In this document: one piece after another, positions 44,558 to 59,700 of the stretch
How positions within the stretch are numbered: the stretch's first letter is position 1
Layout: each line of letters starts with the position of its first letter
NCBI GenBank assembly: GCA_949358305.1
Contig: CASHSZ010000069.1
Location: forward strand, 62,001-126,000
Source of the DNA: Strigamia acuminata
Lineage: Eukaryota > Arthropoda > Chilopoda > Geophilomorpha > Linotaeniidae
DNA length: 64,000 bases
Direction of reading: 5' to 3'
Notes under the pieces: generated by a model
Told to the model about the DNA's origin: nothing
What the model saw: only the letters and a program-made list of their open reading frames with translations
Databases searched by the model: none
Position numbers and translations under genes: made by a program

Positions 44558-47500
44558 TTGTGTCAAAAGTCGGTGACGGGCGGAGGGGCGAGCTCGGGCG
44601 CCCGAGAGAGAGAGAGAAAGAGAGAGAGAGGGGACGGCCGGGGCTCCCGCCAACGGGCGGAGGGGCGAGCCTTGGCGGGTTGGGCGTGCACTATCTAGGC
44701 ATGTGGGCGCTCGATTTACCGGCACGTTGGACAAGTTTTGAAAATTTTTTTTTCCTAATTTTTGACAAAATTAGCACCGAATTTTGCCAATATTTGATAA
44801 ATTTCCACGGAATTTTATCAATGTTTTACAAAAAACCCCTGGAAATGTGTCCAATCGAGCAGAAATGTCTCGTAAAATATCGCTGAAATTTGTCTAAAAT
44901 TGACAAAAAATCGGTGCAAGTTTTGCTAGATATTTGCCCGGATCAAACTGTGCCCGAAACCGCCCGATCTGACAGTGTGCACGCGGGCTGGACGTGCCCA
45001 CTGTCCCCGCATGTGCACTCGCCGGCGCGTTGGACGAGTTTAAGAAGATTTTATCAATTTCTGACAAAACTTGCATCGATTTTTTGTCAATATTTGATAA
45101 ATTTCCCCAGAATTTTAGCAATAAAACCTTTGAAAATGTATCCAAAAGAGCAGAAATGTCCTGTAAAATATTGCTGAAAATCTGTTGAAATTCATCAAAT
45201 ATTGACAAAAATCTGTGACGAGCGGAGGGGCGATCCTTTGGCGGCCGAAAGAGAGAGGGGGGACGGTCGGGGCTCCCGCCGACGGGCGGAGGGGCGAGCC
45301 TTGGCGGCCGAGAGAGAGAGAGAGAGAGGACGGCCGGGGCTCCCGCCGGCGCACTGTCCACGCATGGGCGCGCTCGATTTACTGGCGCGTTGGACGAATT
45401 TTAAATTTTTTGTTTCCTATTTCTGACAAAATTTGCACCGACTTTTGGCAATTTGTGACAAATTTTCACAGAATTTCGGCAACATTTTACGACACATTTC
45501 TGCCCGGTTGGACACATTTCCACAGGTTTTTTGTAAAACGTTGCTAAAATTCCGTTGAATTTCATCAAAAATTGTGTCAAAAGTCGGTGACGGGCGGAGG
45601 GGCGAGCTCCGGGCGCCCGAGAGAGAGAGAGAAAGAGAGAGAGAGGGGACGGCCGGGGCTCCCGCCAACGGGCGGAGGGGCGAGCCTTGGCGGGTTGGGC
45701 GTGCACTATCTAGGCATGTGGGCGCTCGATTTACCGGCACGTTGGACAAGTTTTGAAAATTTTTTTTTCCTAATTTTTGACAAAATTAGCACCGAATTTT
45801 GCCAATATTTGATAAATTTCCACGGAATTTTATCAATGTTTTACAAAAAACCCCTGGAAATGTGTCCAATCGAGCAGAAATGTCTCGTAAAATATTGCTG
45901 AAATTTGTCTAAAATTGACAAAAAATCGGTGCAAGTTTTGCTAGATATTTGCCCGGATCAAACTGTGCCCGAAACCGCCCGATCTGACAGTGTGCACGCG
46001 GGCTGGACGTGCCCACTGTCCCCGCATGTGCACTCGCCGGCGCGTTGGACGAGTTTAAGAAGATTTTATCAGTTTCTGACAAAACTTGCATCGATTTTTT
46101 GTCAATTTTTGATAAATTTCCCCAGAATTTTAGCAATAAAACCTTTGAAAATGTATCCAAAAGAGCAGAAATGTCCTGTAAAATATTGCTGAAAATCTGT
46201 TGAAATTCATCAAATATTGACAAAAATCTGTGACGAGCGGAGGGGCGATCCTTTGGCGGCCGAAAGAGAGAGGGGGGACGGTCGGGGCTCCCGCCGACGG
46301 GCGGAGGGGCGAGCCTTGGCGGCCGAGAGAGAGAGAGAGAGAGGACGGCCGGGGCTCCCGCCGGCGCACTGTCCACGCATGGGCGCGCTCGATTTACTGG
46401 CGCGTTGGACGAATTTTAAATTTTTTGTTTCCTATTTCTGACAAAATTTGCACAGACTTTTGTCAATTTTTGACAAATTTTCACGGAATTTCAGCAATGG
46501 GACGGACTTATGTAAAACATCGCTTAAAATCTGGAAATCTGTCAAATCTTCTTTAAATTTATGCAAGATATTGGGAAATTTTGGTTTAACTCGTCCAACG
46601 GGCCGGTAAATCGAGCGCCCACACGCGCCCACATGCACGTCCAACCCGCATGGGCACTGTCACATCGGACGTTTGTTGCGTGCAAAACTTGCACCGACTT
46701 TTGGCCATTTTTGGTTAAACTTCCGCACAATTTCTGCCCGATTGGACACTGAGGTTCGGTTTCCGACCGGGTCGTTTCTTGTCCGACCCGCGGCGCGTCG
46801 CGGCGCGGCCGGAGGACGGCCCTCGTCCCCAAAAACCACACTCCGAGTCACGGGTCGCACGGCCAACAGGCCGTGACGGGCCGTAGCGGGTCGAAAACGG
46901 GCCGTTAACGGCCCGTTGACGGCCCGTTAGCGGCCCGCATGAGGTCGCACGGGCCGTCGGCGAGCCGAAGTCCGGGAACGAAGGCCGTTACGGGACCGTG
47001 ACGGGACCGTCGGCGGCCCGTTAACGGCCCGTGCGAGCCGTTACGGGATCGTGACGGGACCGTCGGCGGCCCGTTAACGGCCCGTGCGAGCCGTTACGGA
47101 ATCGTGACGGGACCGTCGGCGGCCCGTTAACGGCCCGTGCGGGCCGTTACGGGATCGTGACGGGACCGTCGGCGGCCCGTTAACGGCCCGTGCGACCCCA
47201 TGCGGGCCGTTGACGGGCCGTTAACGGGCCGTTAACGGTTAACGGGCCGTTAACGGGCCGTGACGGTGTAAATCGAAAAAATCAACAACCGACAACACGT
47301 ACATGAAAACGCGTACAACATTCATAGACATTAATCTCGAATCCTGTTTTTGGTTTTACGCCGTTAACGGGCCGTTAACGGCCCGTTAACGGCCCGTTAA
47401 CGGCCCGTTAACGGCCCGCATGAGGTCGTACGGGCCGTTACGGGGTCGTGACGGGACCGTCGGCGGCCCGTTAACGGCCCGTGCGGGCCGTTACGGGATA

Positions 47501-48268
47501 GTTACGGAACCGTCGGCGGCCCGTTAACGGCCCGTGCGAGCCGTTACGGGATCGTGACGGGACCGTCGGCGGCCCGTTAACGGCCCGTGCGAGCCGTTAC
47601 GGGATTGTGACGGGACCGTCGGCGGCCCGTTAACGGCCCGTGCGGGCCGTTTTCGACCCGTTGCGGCCGTTTTCGACCCGTTGCGGCCCGTTTTCGACCC
47701 GTTACGGTCCTTGGCCGTAACGGGCCGAAAACGGGAAAACTGAAAAAGTCGAGTGCGAGACCACGTGACCCGGAGTGTGGTTTTTGGGGACGAGGGCCGT
47801 CCTCCGACCGCGCCGTGACGCGCCGCGGGTCGGTCACCAACTTTTGTCAATTTTTGACAGATTTTCACGGAATTTCAGCGACATTTTACGAGACGTTTCT
47901 GCCCGATGGGACGGACTTCTGTAAAACATTGCTTAAAATCCATGGAAATTTATCACATATTGACAAAATTCGGTGCAAGTTTTGTCAGAAATTAGGAAAA
48001 AACTTTTTTCAAAACTCGTCCAACGCGCCGGTAAATTGAGCGCCCACGTGCGTCGACAGTGGGCGCTTCAAAACCGCGTGGACACTGTCAGATCTCGGCA
48101 CAGTTTGATGCGCCCAAATCTAGCAATACTTGCACCGACTTTTGGCAATTTGTGACAAATTTTCACAGAATTTCGGCAACATTTTACGACACATTTCTGC
48201 CCGGTTGGACACATTTCCACAGGTTTTTTGTAAAACGTTGCTAAAATTCTGTTGAATTTCATCAAAAA
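44558..48268 (+). repeat. Satellite HOR 7 (3711 bp, 2 A units + B)
   Basis: A units start at 44558 (N type, 1014 bp, one C missing at GAGCTCGGGCG near 44593) and 45572 (T type). Confidence 0.9.
46783..47833. repeat. Fold-back element B in HOR 7 (1051 bp)
   Basis: One extra 11-bp unit plus a partial extra unit in the left 11-bp array (GTTAACGGTTAACGGG near 47230). Confidence 0.85.
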
Positions 48269-51200
48269 TTGTGTCAAAAGTCGGTGACGGGCGGAGGGGC
48301 GAGCTCCGGGCGCCCGAGAGAGAGAGAGAAAGAGAGAGAGAGGGGACGGCCGGGGCTCCCGCCAACGGGCGGAGGGGCGAGCCTTGGCGGGTTGGGCGTG
48401 CACTATCTAGGCATGTGGGCGCTCGATTTACCGGCACGTTGGACAAGTTTTGAAAATTTTTTTTTCCTAATTTTTGACAAAATTAGCACCGAATTTTGCC
48501 AATATTTGATAAATTTCCACGGAATTTTATCAATGTTTTACAAAAAACCCCTGGAAATGTGTCCAATCGAGCAGAAATGTCTCGTAAAATATCGCTGAAA
48601 TTTGTCTAAAATTGACAAAAAATCGGTGCAAGTTTTGCTAGATATTTGCCCGGATCAAACTGTGCCCGAAACCGCCCGATCTGACAGTGTGCACGCGGGC
48701 TGGACGTGCCCACTGTCCCCGCATGTGCACTCGCCGGCGCGTTGGACGAGTTTAAGAAGATTTTATCAATTTCTGACAAAACTTGCATCGATTTTTTGTC
48801 AATTTTTGATAAATTTCCCCAGAATTTTAGCAATAAAACCTTTGAAAATGTATCCAAAAGAGCAGAAATGTCCTGTAAAATATTGCTGAAAATCTGTTGA
48901 AATTCATCAAATATTGACAAAAATCTGTGACGAGCGGAGGGGCGATCCTTTGGCGGCCGAAAGAGAGAGGGGGGACGGTCGGGGCTCCCGCCGACGGGCG
49001 GAGGGGCGAGCCTTGGCGGCCGAGAGAGAGAGAGAGAGAGGACGGCCGGGGCTCCCGCCGGCGCACTGTCCACGCATGGGCGCGCTCGATTTACTGGCGC
49101 GTTGGACGAATTTTAAATTTTTTGTTTCCTATTTCTGACAAAATTTGCACCGACTTTTGGCAATTTGTGACAAATTTTCACAGAATTTCGGCAACATTTT
49201 ACGACACATTTCTGCCCGGTTGGACACATTTCCACAGGTTTTTTGTAAAACGTTGCTAAAATTCCGTTGAATTTCATCAAAAATTGTGTCAAAAGTCGGT
49301 GACGGGCGGAGGGGCGAGCTCCGGGCGCCCGAGAGAGAGAGAGAAAGAGAGAGAGAGGGGACGGCCGGGGCTCCCGCCAACGGGCGGAGGGGCGAGCCTT
49401 GGCGGGTTGGGCGTGCACTATCTAGGCATGTGGGCGCTCGATTTACCGGCACGTTGGACAAGTTTTGAAAATTTTTTTTTCCTAATTTTTGACAAAATTA
49501 GCACCGAATTTTGCCAATATTTGATAAATTTCCACGGAATTTTATCAATGTTTTACAAAAAACCCCTGGAAATGTGTCCAATCGAGCAGAAATGTCTCGT
49601 AAAATATTGCTGAAATTTGTCTAAAATTGACAAAAAATCGGTGCAAGTTTTGCTAGATATTTGCCCGGATCAAACTGTGCCCGAAACCGCCCGATCTGAC
49701 AGTGTGCACGCGGGCTGGACGTGCCCACTGTCCCCGCATGTGCACTCGCCGGCGCGTTGGACGAGTTTAAGAAGATTTTATCAGTTTCTGACAAAACTTG
49801 CATCGATTTTTTGTCAATTTTTGATAAATTTCCCCAGAATTTTAGCAATAAAACCTTTGAAAATGTATCCAAAAGAGCAGAAATGTCCTGTAAAATATTG
49901 CTGAAAATCTGTTGAAATTCATCAAATATTGACAAAAATCTGTGACGAGCGGAGGGGCGATCCTTTGGCGGCCGAAAGAGAGAGGGGGGACGGTCGGGGC
50001 TCCCGCCGACGGGCGGAGGGGCGAGCCTTGGCGGCCGAGAGAGAGAGAGAGAGAGGACGGCCGGGGCTCCCGCCGGCGCACTGTCCACGCATGGGCGCGC
50101 TCGATTTACTGGCGCGTTGGACGAATTTTAAATTTTTTGTTTCCTATTTCTGACAAAATTTGCACAGACTTTTGTCAATTTTTGACAAATTTTCACGGAA
50201 TTTCAGCAATGGGACGGACTTATGTAAAACATCGCTTAAAATCTGGAAATCTGTCAAATCTTCTTTAAATTTATGCAAGATATTGGGAAATTTTGGTTTA
50301 ACTCGTCCAACGGGCCGGTAAATCGAGCGCCCACACGCGCCCACATGCACGTCCAACCCGCATGGGCACTGTCACATCGGACGTTTGTTGCGTGCAAAAC
50401 TTGCACCGACTTTTGGCCATTTTTGGTTAAACTTCCGCACAATTTCTGCCCGATTGGACACTGAGGTTCGGTTTCCGACCGGGTCGTTTCTTGTCCGACC
50501 CGCGGCGCGTCGCGGCGCGGCCGGAGGACGGCCCTCGTCCCCAAAAACCACACTCCGAGTCACGGGTCGCACGGCCAACAGGCCGTGACGGGCCGTAGCG
50601 GGTCGAAAACGGGCCGTTAACGGCCCGTTGACGGCCCGTTAGCGGCCCGCATGAGGTCGCACGGGCCGTCGGCGAGCCGAAGTCCGGGAACGAAGGCCGT
50701 TACGGGACCGTGACGGGACCGTCGGCGGCCCGTTAACGGCCCGTGCGAGCCGTTACGGGATCGTGACGGGACCGTCGGCGGCCCGTTAACGGCCCGTGCG
50801 AGCCGTTACGGAATCGTGACGGGACCGTCGGCGGCCCGTTAACGGCCCGTGCGGGCCGTTACGGGATCGTGACGGGACCGTCGGCGGCCCGTTAACGGCC
50901 CGTGCGACCCCATGCGGGCCGTTGACGGGCCGTTAACGGGCCGTTAACGGGCCGTTAACGGGCCGTGACGGTGTAAATCGAAAAAATCAACAACCGACAA
51001 CACGTACATGAAAACGCGTACAACATTCATAGACATTAATCTCGAATCCTGTTTTTGGTTTTACGCCGTTAACGGGCCGTTAACGGCCCGTTAACGGCCC
51101 GTTAACGGCCCGCATGAGGTCGTACGGGCCGTTACGGGGTCGTGACGGGACCGTCGGCGGCCCGTTAACGGCCCGTGCGGGCCGTTACGGGATAGTTACG

Positions 51201-51982
51201 GAACCGTCGGCGGCCCGTTAACGGCCCGTGCGAGCCGTTACGGGATCGTGACGGGACCGTCGGCGGCCCGTTAACGGCCCGTGCGAGCCGTTACGGGATT
51301 GTGACGGGACCGTCGGCGGCCCGTTAACGGCCCGTGCGGGCCGTTTTCGACCCGTTGCGGCCGTTTTCGACCCGTTGCGGCCGTTTTCGACCCGTTGCGG
51401 CCCGTTTTCGACCCGTTACGGTCCTTGGCCGTAACGGGCCGAAAACGGGAAAACTGAAAAAGTCGAGTGCGAGACCACGTGACCCGGAGTGTGGTTTTTG
51501 GGGACGAGGGCCGTCCTCCGACCGCGCCGTGACGCGCCGCGGGTCGGTCACCAACTTTTGTCAATTTTTGACAGATTTTCACGGAATTTCAGCGACATTT
51601 TACGAGACGTTTCTGCCCGATGGGACGGACTTCTGTAAAACATTGCTTAAAATCCATGGAAATTTATCACATATTGACAAAATTCGGTGCAAGTTTTGTC
51701 AGAAATTAGGAAAAAACTTTTTTCAAAACTCGTCCAACGCGCCGGTAAATTGAGCGCCCACGTGCGTCGACAGTGGGCGCTTCAAAACCGCGTGGACACT
51801 GTCAGATCTCGGCACAGTTTGATGCGCCCAAATCTAGCAATACTTGCACCGACTTTTGGCAATTTGTGACAAATTTTCACAGAATTTCGGCAACATTTTA
51901 CGACACATTTCTGCCCGGTTGGACACATTTCCACAGGTTTTTTGTAAAACGTTGCTAAAATTCCGTTGAATTTCATCAAAAA
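48269..51982 (+). repeat. Satellite HOR 8 (3714 bp, 2 A units + B)
   Basis: A units start at 48269 (reference type) and 49284 (T type). Like HOR 1, it is preceded by the variant ATTCTGTTGAATTTC (near 48247) instead of ATTCCGTTGAATTTC, marking HORs 1 and 8 as close relatives. Confidence 0.9.
50495..51547. repeat. Fold-back element B in HOR 8 (1053 bp)
   Basis: Same size class as HORs 3 and 5, with one extra 20-bp unit. Confidence 0.85.
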
Positions 51983-54900
51983 TTGTGTCAAAAGTCGGTG
52001 ACGGGCGGAGGGGCGAGCTCCGGGCGCCCGAGAGAGAGAGAGAAAGAGAGAGAGGGGACGGCCGGGGCTCCCGCCAACGGGCGGAGGGGCGAGCCTTGGC
52101 GGGTTGGGCGTGCACTATCTAGGCATGTGGGCGCTCGATTTACCGGCACGTTGGACAAGTTTTGAAAATTTTTTTTTCCTAATTTTTGACAAAATTAGCA
52201 CCGAATTTTGCCAATATTTGATAAATTTCCACGGAATTTTATCAATGTTTTACAAAAAACCCCTGGAAATGTGTCCAATCGAGCAGAAATGTCTCGTAAA
52301 ATATCGCTGAAATTTGTCTAAAATTGACAAAAAATCGGTGCAAGTTTTGCTAGATATTTGCCCGGATCAAACTGTGCCCGAAACCGCCCGATCTGACAGT
52401 GTGCACGCGGGCTGGACGTGCCCACTGTCCCCGCATGTGCACTCGCCGGCGCGTTGGACGAGTTTAAGAAGATTTTATCAATTTCTGACAAAACTTGCAT
52501 CGATTTTTTGTCAATATTTGATAAATTTCCCCAGAATTTTAGCAATAAAACCTTTGAAAATGTATCCAAAAGAGCAGAAATGTCCTGTAAAATATTGCTG
52601 AAAATCTGTTGAAATTCATCAAATATTGACAAAAATCTGTGACGAGCGGAGGGGCGATCCTTTGGCGGCCGAAAGAGAGAGGGGGGACGGTCGGGGCTCC
52701 CGCCGACGGGCGGAGGGGCGAGCCTTGGCGGCCGAGAGAGAGAGAGAGAGAGGACGGCCGGGGCTCCCGCCGGCGCACTGTCCACGCATGGGCGCGCTCG
52801 ATTTACTGGCGCGTTGGACGAATTTTAAATTTTTTGTTTCCTATTTCTGACAAAATTTGCACCGACTTTTGGCAATTTGTGACAAATTTTCACAGAATTT
52901 CGGCAACATTTTACGACACATTTCTGCCCGGTTGGACACATTTCCACAGGTTTTTTGTAAAACGTTGCTAAAATTCCGTTGAATTTCATCAAAAATTGTG
53001 TCAAAAGTCGGTGACGGGCGGAGGGGCGAGCTCCGGGCGCCCGAGAGAGAGAGAGAAAGAGAGAGAGAGGGGACGGCCGGGGCTCCCGCCAACGGGCGGA
53101 GGGGCGAGCCTTGGCGGGTTGGGCGTGCACTATCTAGGCATGTGGGCGCTCGATTTACCGGCACGTTGGACAAGTTTTGAAAATTTTTTTTTCCTAATTT
53201 TTGACAAAATTAGCACCGAATTTTGCCAATATTTGATAAATTTCCACGGAATTTTATCAATGTTTTACAAAAAACCCCTGGAAATGTGTCCAATCGAGCA
53301 GAAATGTCTCGTAAAATATCGCTGAAATTTGTCTAAAATTGACAAAAAATCGGTGCAAGTTTTGCTAGATATTTGCCCGGATCAAACTGTGCCCGAAACC
53401 GCCCGATCTGACAGTGTGCACGCGGGCTGGACGTGCCCACTGTCCCCGCATGTGCACTCGCCGGCGCGTTGGACGAGTTTAAGAAGATTTTATCAATTTC
53501 TGACAAAACTTGCATCGATTTTTTGTCAATATTTGATAAATTTCCCCAGAATTTTAGCAATAAAACCTTTGAAAATGTATCCAAAAGAGCAGAAATGTCC
53601 TGTAAAATATTGCTGAAAATCTGTTGAAATTCATCAAATATTGACAAAAATCTGTGACGAGCGGAGGGGCGATCCTTTGGCGGCCGAAAGAGAGAGGGGG
53701 GACGGTCGGGGCTCCCGCCGACGGGCGGAGGGGCGAGCCTTGGCGGCCGAGAGAGAGAGAGAGAGAGGACGGCCGGGGCTCCCGCCGGCGCACTGTCCAC
53801 GCATGGGCGCGCTCGATTTACTGGCGCGTTGGACGAATTTTAAATTTTTTGTTTCCTATTTCTGACAAAATTTGCACCGACTTTTGGCAATTTGTGACAA
53901 ATTTTCACAGAATTTCGGCAACATTTTACGACACATTTCTGCCCGGTTGGACACATTTCCACAGGTTTTTTGTAAAACGTTGCTAAAATTCCGTTGAATT
54001 TCATCAAAAATTGTGTCAAAAGTCGGTGACGGGCGGAGGGGCGAGCTCCGGGCGCCCGAGAGAGAGAGAGAAAGAGAGAGAGAGGGGACGGCCGGGGCTC
54101 CCGCCAACGGGCGGAGGGGCGAGCCTTGGCGGGTTGGGCGTGCACTATCTAGGCATGTGGGCGCTCGATTTACCGGCACGTTGGACAAGTTTTGAAAATT
54201 TTTTTTTCCTAATTTTTGACAAAATTAGCACCGAATTTTGCCAATATTTGATAAATTTCCACGGAATTTTATCAATGTTTTACAAAAAACCCCTGGAAAT
54301 GTGTCCAATCGAGCAGAAATGTCTCGTAAAATATCGCTGAAATTTGTCTAAAATTGACAAAAAATCGGTGCAAGTTTTGCTAGATATTTGCCCGGATCAA
54401 ACTGTGCCCGAAACCGCCCGATCTGACAGTGTGCACGCGGGCTGGACGTGCCCACTGTCCCCGCATGTGCACTCGCCGGCGCGTTGGACGAGTTTAAGAA
54501 GATTTTATCAATTTCTGACAAAACTTGCATCGATTTTTTGTCAATTTTTGATAAATTTCCCCAGAATTTTAGCAATAAAACCTTTGAAAATGTATCCAAA
54601 AGAGCAGAAATGTCCTGTAAAATATTGCTGAAAATCTGTTGAAGTTCATCAAATATTGACAAAAATCTGTGACGAGCGGAGGGGCGATCCTTTGGCGGCC
54701 GAAAGAGATAGGGGGGACGGTCGGGGCTCCCGCCGACGGGCGGAGGGGCGAGCCTTGGCGGCCGAGAGAGAGAGAGAGAGAGGACGGCCGGGGCTCCCGC
54801 CGGCGCACTGTCCACGCATGGGCGCGCTCGATTTACTGGCGCGTTGGACGAATTTTAAATTTTTTGTTTCCTATTTCTGACAAAATTTGCACAGACTTTT

Positions 54901-56700
54901 GTCAATTTTTGACAAATTTTCACGGAATTTCAGCAATGGGACGGACTTATGTAAAACATCGCTTAAAATCTGGAAATCTGTCAAATCTTCTTTAAATTTA
55001 TGCAAGATATTGGGAAATTTTGGTTTAACTCGTCCAACGGGCCGGTAAATCGAGCGCCCACACGCGCCCACATGCACGTCCAACCCGCATGGGCACTGTC
55101 ACATCGGACGTTTGTTGCGTGCAAAACTTGCACCGACTTTTGGCCATTTTTGGTTAAACTTCCGCACAATTTCTGCCCGATTGGACACTGAGGTTCGGTT
55201 TCCGACCGGGTCGTTTCTTGTCCGACCCGCGGCGCGTCGCGGCGCGGCCGGAGGACGGCCCTCGTCCCCAAAAACCACACTCCGAGTCACGGGTCGCACG
55301 GCCAACAGGCCGTGACGGGCCGTAGCGGGTCGAAAACGGGCCGTTAACGGCCCGTTGACAGCCCGTTAGCGGCCCGCATGAGGTCGCACGGGCCGTCGGC
55401 GAGCCGAAGTCCGGGAACGAAGGCCGTTACGGGACCGTGACGGGACCGTCGGCGGCCCGTTAACGGCCCGTGCGAGCCGTTACGGGATCGTGACGGGACC
55501 GTCGGCGGCCCGTTAACGGCCCGTGCGAGCCGTTACGGAATCGTGACGGGACCGTCGGCGGCCCGTTAACGGCCCGTGCGGGCCGTTACGGGATCGTGAC
55601 GGGACCGTCGGCGGCCCGTTAACGGCCCGTGCGACCCCATGCGGGCCGTTGACGGGCCGTTAACGGGCCGTTAACGGGCCGTTAACGGGCCGTGACGGTG
55701 TAAATCGAAAAAATCAACAACCGACAACACGTACATGAAAACGCGTACAACATTCATAGACATTAATCTCGAATCCTGTTTTTGGTTTTACGCCGTTAAC
55801 GGGCCGTTAACGGCCCGTTAACGGCCCGTTAACGGCCCGTTAACGGCCCGCATGAGGTCGTACGGGCCGTTACGGGGTCGTGACGGGACCGTCGGCGGCC
55901 CGTTAACGGCCCGTGCGGGCCGTTACGGGATAGTTACGGAACCGTCGGCGGCCCGTTAACGGCCCGTGCGAGCCGTTACGGGATCGTGACGGGACCGTCG
56001 GCGGCCCGTTAACGGCCCGTGCGAGCCGTTACGGGATTGTGACGGGACCGTCGGCGGCCCGTTAACGGCCCGTGCGGGCCGTTTTCGACCCGTTGCGGCC
56101 GTTTTCGACCCGTTGCGGCCCGTTTTCGACCCGTTACGGTCCTTGGCCGTAACGGGCCGAAAACGGGAAAACTGAAAAAGTCGAGTGCGAGACCACGTGA
56201 CCCGGAGTGTGGTTTTTGGGGACGAGGGCCGTCCTCCGACCGCGCCGTGACGCGCCGCGGGTCGGTCACCAACTTTTGTCAATTTTTGACAGATTTTCAC
56301 GGAATTTCAGCGACATTTTACGAGACGTTTCTGCCCGATGGGACGGACTTCTGTAAAACATTGCTTAAAATCCATGGAAATTTATCACATATTGACAAAA
56401 TTCGGTGCAAGTTTTGTCAGAAATTAGGAAAAAACTTTTTTCAAAACTCGTCCAACGCGCCGGTAAATTGAGCGCCCACGTGCGTCGACAGTGGGCGCTT
56501 CAAAACCGCGTGGACACTGTCAGATCTCGGCACAGTTTGATGCGCCCAAATCTAGCAATACTTGCACCGACTTTTGGCAATTTGTGACAAATTTTCACAG
56601 AATTTCGGCAACATTTTACGACACATTTCTGCCCGGTTGGACACATTTCCACAGGTTTTTTGTAAAACGTTGCTAAAATTCCGTTGAATTTCATCAAAAA
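51983..56700 (+). repeat. Satellite HOR 9 (4718 bp, 3 A units + B, chimeric)
   Basis: A units start at 51983 (N, short GA variant, 1013 bp), 52996 (N) and 54011 (LY). As in HOR 6, the LY unit abuts B directly and the T unit is missing. One G-to-A change is seen in its B element (TTGACAGCCC near 55359). Confidence 0.9.
55222..56265. repeat. Fold-back element B in HOR 9 (1044 bp)
   Basis: Same size class as the reference and HOR 6. Confidence 0.85.
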
Positions 56701-59700
56701 TTGTGTCAAAAGTCGGTGACGGGCGGAGGGGCGAGCTCCGGGCGCCCGAGAGAGAGAGAGAAAGAGAGAGAGAGGGGACGGCCGGGGCTCCCGCCAACGG
56801 GCGGAGGGGCGAGCCTTGGCGGGTTGGGCGTGCACTATCTAGGCATGTGGGCGCTCGATTTACCGGCACGTTGGACAAGTTTTGAAAATTTTTTTTTCCT
56901 AATTTTTGACAAAATTAGCACCGAATTTTGCCAATATTTGATAAATTTCCACGGAATTTTATCAATGTTTTACAAAAAACCCCTGGAAATGTGTCCAATC
57001 GAGCAGAAATGTCTCGTAAAATATCGCTGAAATTTGTCTAAAATTGACAAAAAATCGGTGCAAGTTTTGCTAGATATTTGCCCGGATCAAACTGTGCCCG
57101 AAACCGCCCGATCTGACAGTGTGCACGCGGGCTGGACGTGCCCACTGTCCCCGCATGTGCACTCGCCGGCGCGTTGGACGAGTTTAAGAAGATTTTATCA
57201 ATTTCTGACAAAACTTGCATCGATTTTTTGTCAATTTTTGATAAATTTCCCCAGAATTTTAGCAATAAAACCTTTGAAAATGTATCCAAAAGAGCAGAAA
57301 TGTCCTGTAAAATATTGCTGAAAATCTGTTGAAATTCATCAAATATTGACAAAAATCTGTGACGAGCGGAGGGGCGATCCTTTGGCGGCCGAAAGAGAGA
57401 GGGGGGACGGTCGGGGCTCCCGCCGACGGGCGGAGGGGCGAGCCTTGGCGGCCGAGAGAGAGAGAGAGAGAGGACGGCCGGGGCTCCCGCCGGCGCACTG
57501 TCCACGCATGGGCGCGCTCGATTTACTGGCGCGTTGGACGAATTTTAAATTTTTTGTTTCCTATTTCTGACAAAATTTGCACCGACTTTTGGCAATTTGT
57601 GACAAATTTTCACAGAATTTCGGCAACATTTTACGACACATTTCTGCCCGGTTGGACACATTTCCACAGGTTTTTTGTAAAACGTTGCTAAAATTCCGTT
57701 GAATTTCATCAAAAATTGTGTCAAAAGTCGGTGACGGGCGGAGGGGCGAGCTCCGGGCGCCCGAGAGAGAGAGAGAAAGAGAGAGAGAGGGGACGGCCGG
57801 GGCTCCCGCCAACGGGCGGAGGGGCGAGCCTTGGCGGGTTGGGCGTGCACTATCTAGGCATGTGGGCGCTCGATTTACCGGCACGTTGGACAAGTTTTGA
57901 AAATTTTTTTTTCCTAATTTTTGACAAAATTAGCACCGAATTTTGCCAATATTTGATAAATTTCCACGGAATTTTATCAATGTTTTACAAAAAACCCCTG
58001 GAAATGTGTCCAATCGAGCAGAAATGTCTCGTAAAATATTGCTGAAATTTGTCTAAAATTGACAAAAAATCGGTGCAAGTTTTGCTAGATATTTGCCCGG
58101 ATCAAACTGTGCCCGAAACCGCCCGATCTGACAGTGTGCACGCGGGCTGGACGTGCCCACTGTCCCCGCATGTGCACTCGCCGGCGCGTTGGACGAGTTT
58201 AAGAAGATTTTATCAATTTCTGACAAAACTTGCATCGATTTTTTGTCAATTTTTGATAAATTTCCCCAGAATTTTAGCAATAAAACCTTTGAAAATGTAT
58301 CCAAAAGAGCAGAAATGTCCTGTAAAATATTGCTGAAAATCTGTTGAAATTCATCAAATATTGACAAAAATCTGTGACGAGCGGAGGGGCGATCCTTTGG
58401 CGGCCGAAAGAGAGAGGGGGGACGGTCGGGGCTCCCGCCGACGGGCGGAGGGGCGAGCCTTGGCGGCCGAGAGAGAGAGAGAGAGAGGACGGCCGGGGCT
58501 CCCGCCGGCGCACTGTCCACGCATGGGCGCGCTCGATTTACTGGCGCGTTGGACGAATTTTAAATTTTTTGTTTCCTATTTCTGACAAAATTTGCACCGA
58601 CTTTTGGCAATTTGTGACAAATTTTCACAGAATTTCGGCAACATTTTACGACACATTTCTGCCCGGTTGGACACATTTCCACAGGTTTTTTGTAAAACGT
58701 TGCTAAAATTCCGTTGAATTTCATCAAAAATTGTGTCAAAAGTCGGTGACGGGCGGAGGGGCGAGCTCCGGGCGCCCGAGAGAGAGAGAGAAAGAGAGAG
58801 AGAGGGGACGGCCGGGGCTCCCGCCAACGGGCGGAGGGGCGAGCCTTGGCGGGTTGGGCGTGCACTATCTAGGCATGTGGGCGCTCGATTTACCGGCACG
58901 TTGGACAAGTTTTGAAAATTTTTTTTTCCTAATTTTTGACAAAATTAGCACCGAATTTTGCCAATATTTGATAAATTTCCACGGAATTTTATCAATGTTT
59001 TACAAAAAACCCCTGGAAATGTGTCCAATCGAGCAGAAATGTCTCGTAAAATATTGCTGAAATTTGTCTAAAATTGACAAAAAATCGGTGCAAGTTTTGC
59101 TAGATATTTGCCCGGATCAAACTGTGCCCGAAACCGCCCGATCTGACAGTGTGCACGCGGGCTGGACGTGCCCACTGTCCCCGCATGTGCACTCGCCGGC
59201 GCGTTGGACGAGTTTAAGAAGATTTTATCAGTTTCTGACAAAACTTGCATCGATTTTTTGTCAATTTTTGATAAATTTCCCCAGAATTTTAGCAATAAAA
59301 CCTTTGAAAATGTATCCAAAAGAGCAGAAATGTCCTGTAAAATATTGCTGAAAATCTGTTGAAATTCATCAAATATTGACAAAAATCTGTGACGAGCGGA
59401 GGGGCGATCCTTTGGCGGCCGAAAGAGAGAGGGGGGACGGTCGGGGCTCCCGCCGACGGGCGGAGGGGCGAGCCTTGGCGGCCGAGAGAGAGAGAGAGAG
59501 AGGACGGCCGGGGCTCCCGCCGGCGCACTGTCCACGCATGGGCGCGCTCGATTTACTGGCGCGTTGGACGAATTTTAAATTTTTTGTTTCCTATTTCTGA
59601 CAAAATTTGCACAGACTTTTGTCAATTTTTGACAAATTTTCACGGAATTTCAGCAATGGGACGGACTTATGTAAAACATCGCTTAAAATCTGGAAATCTG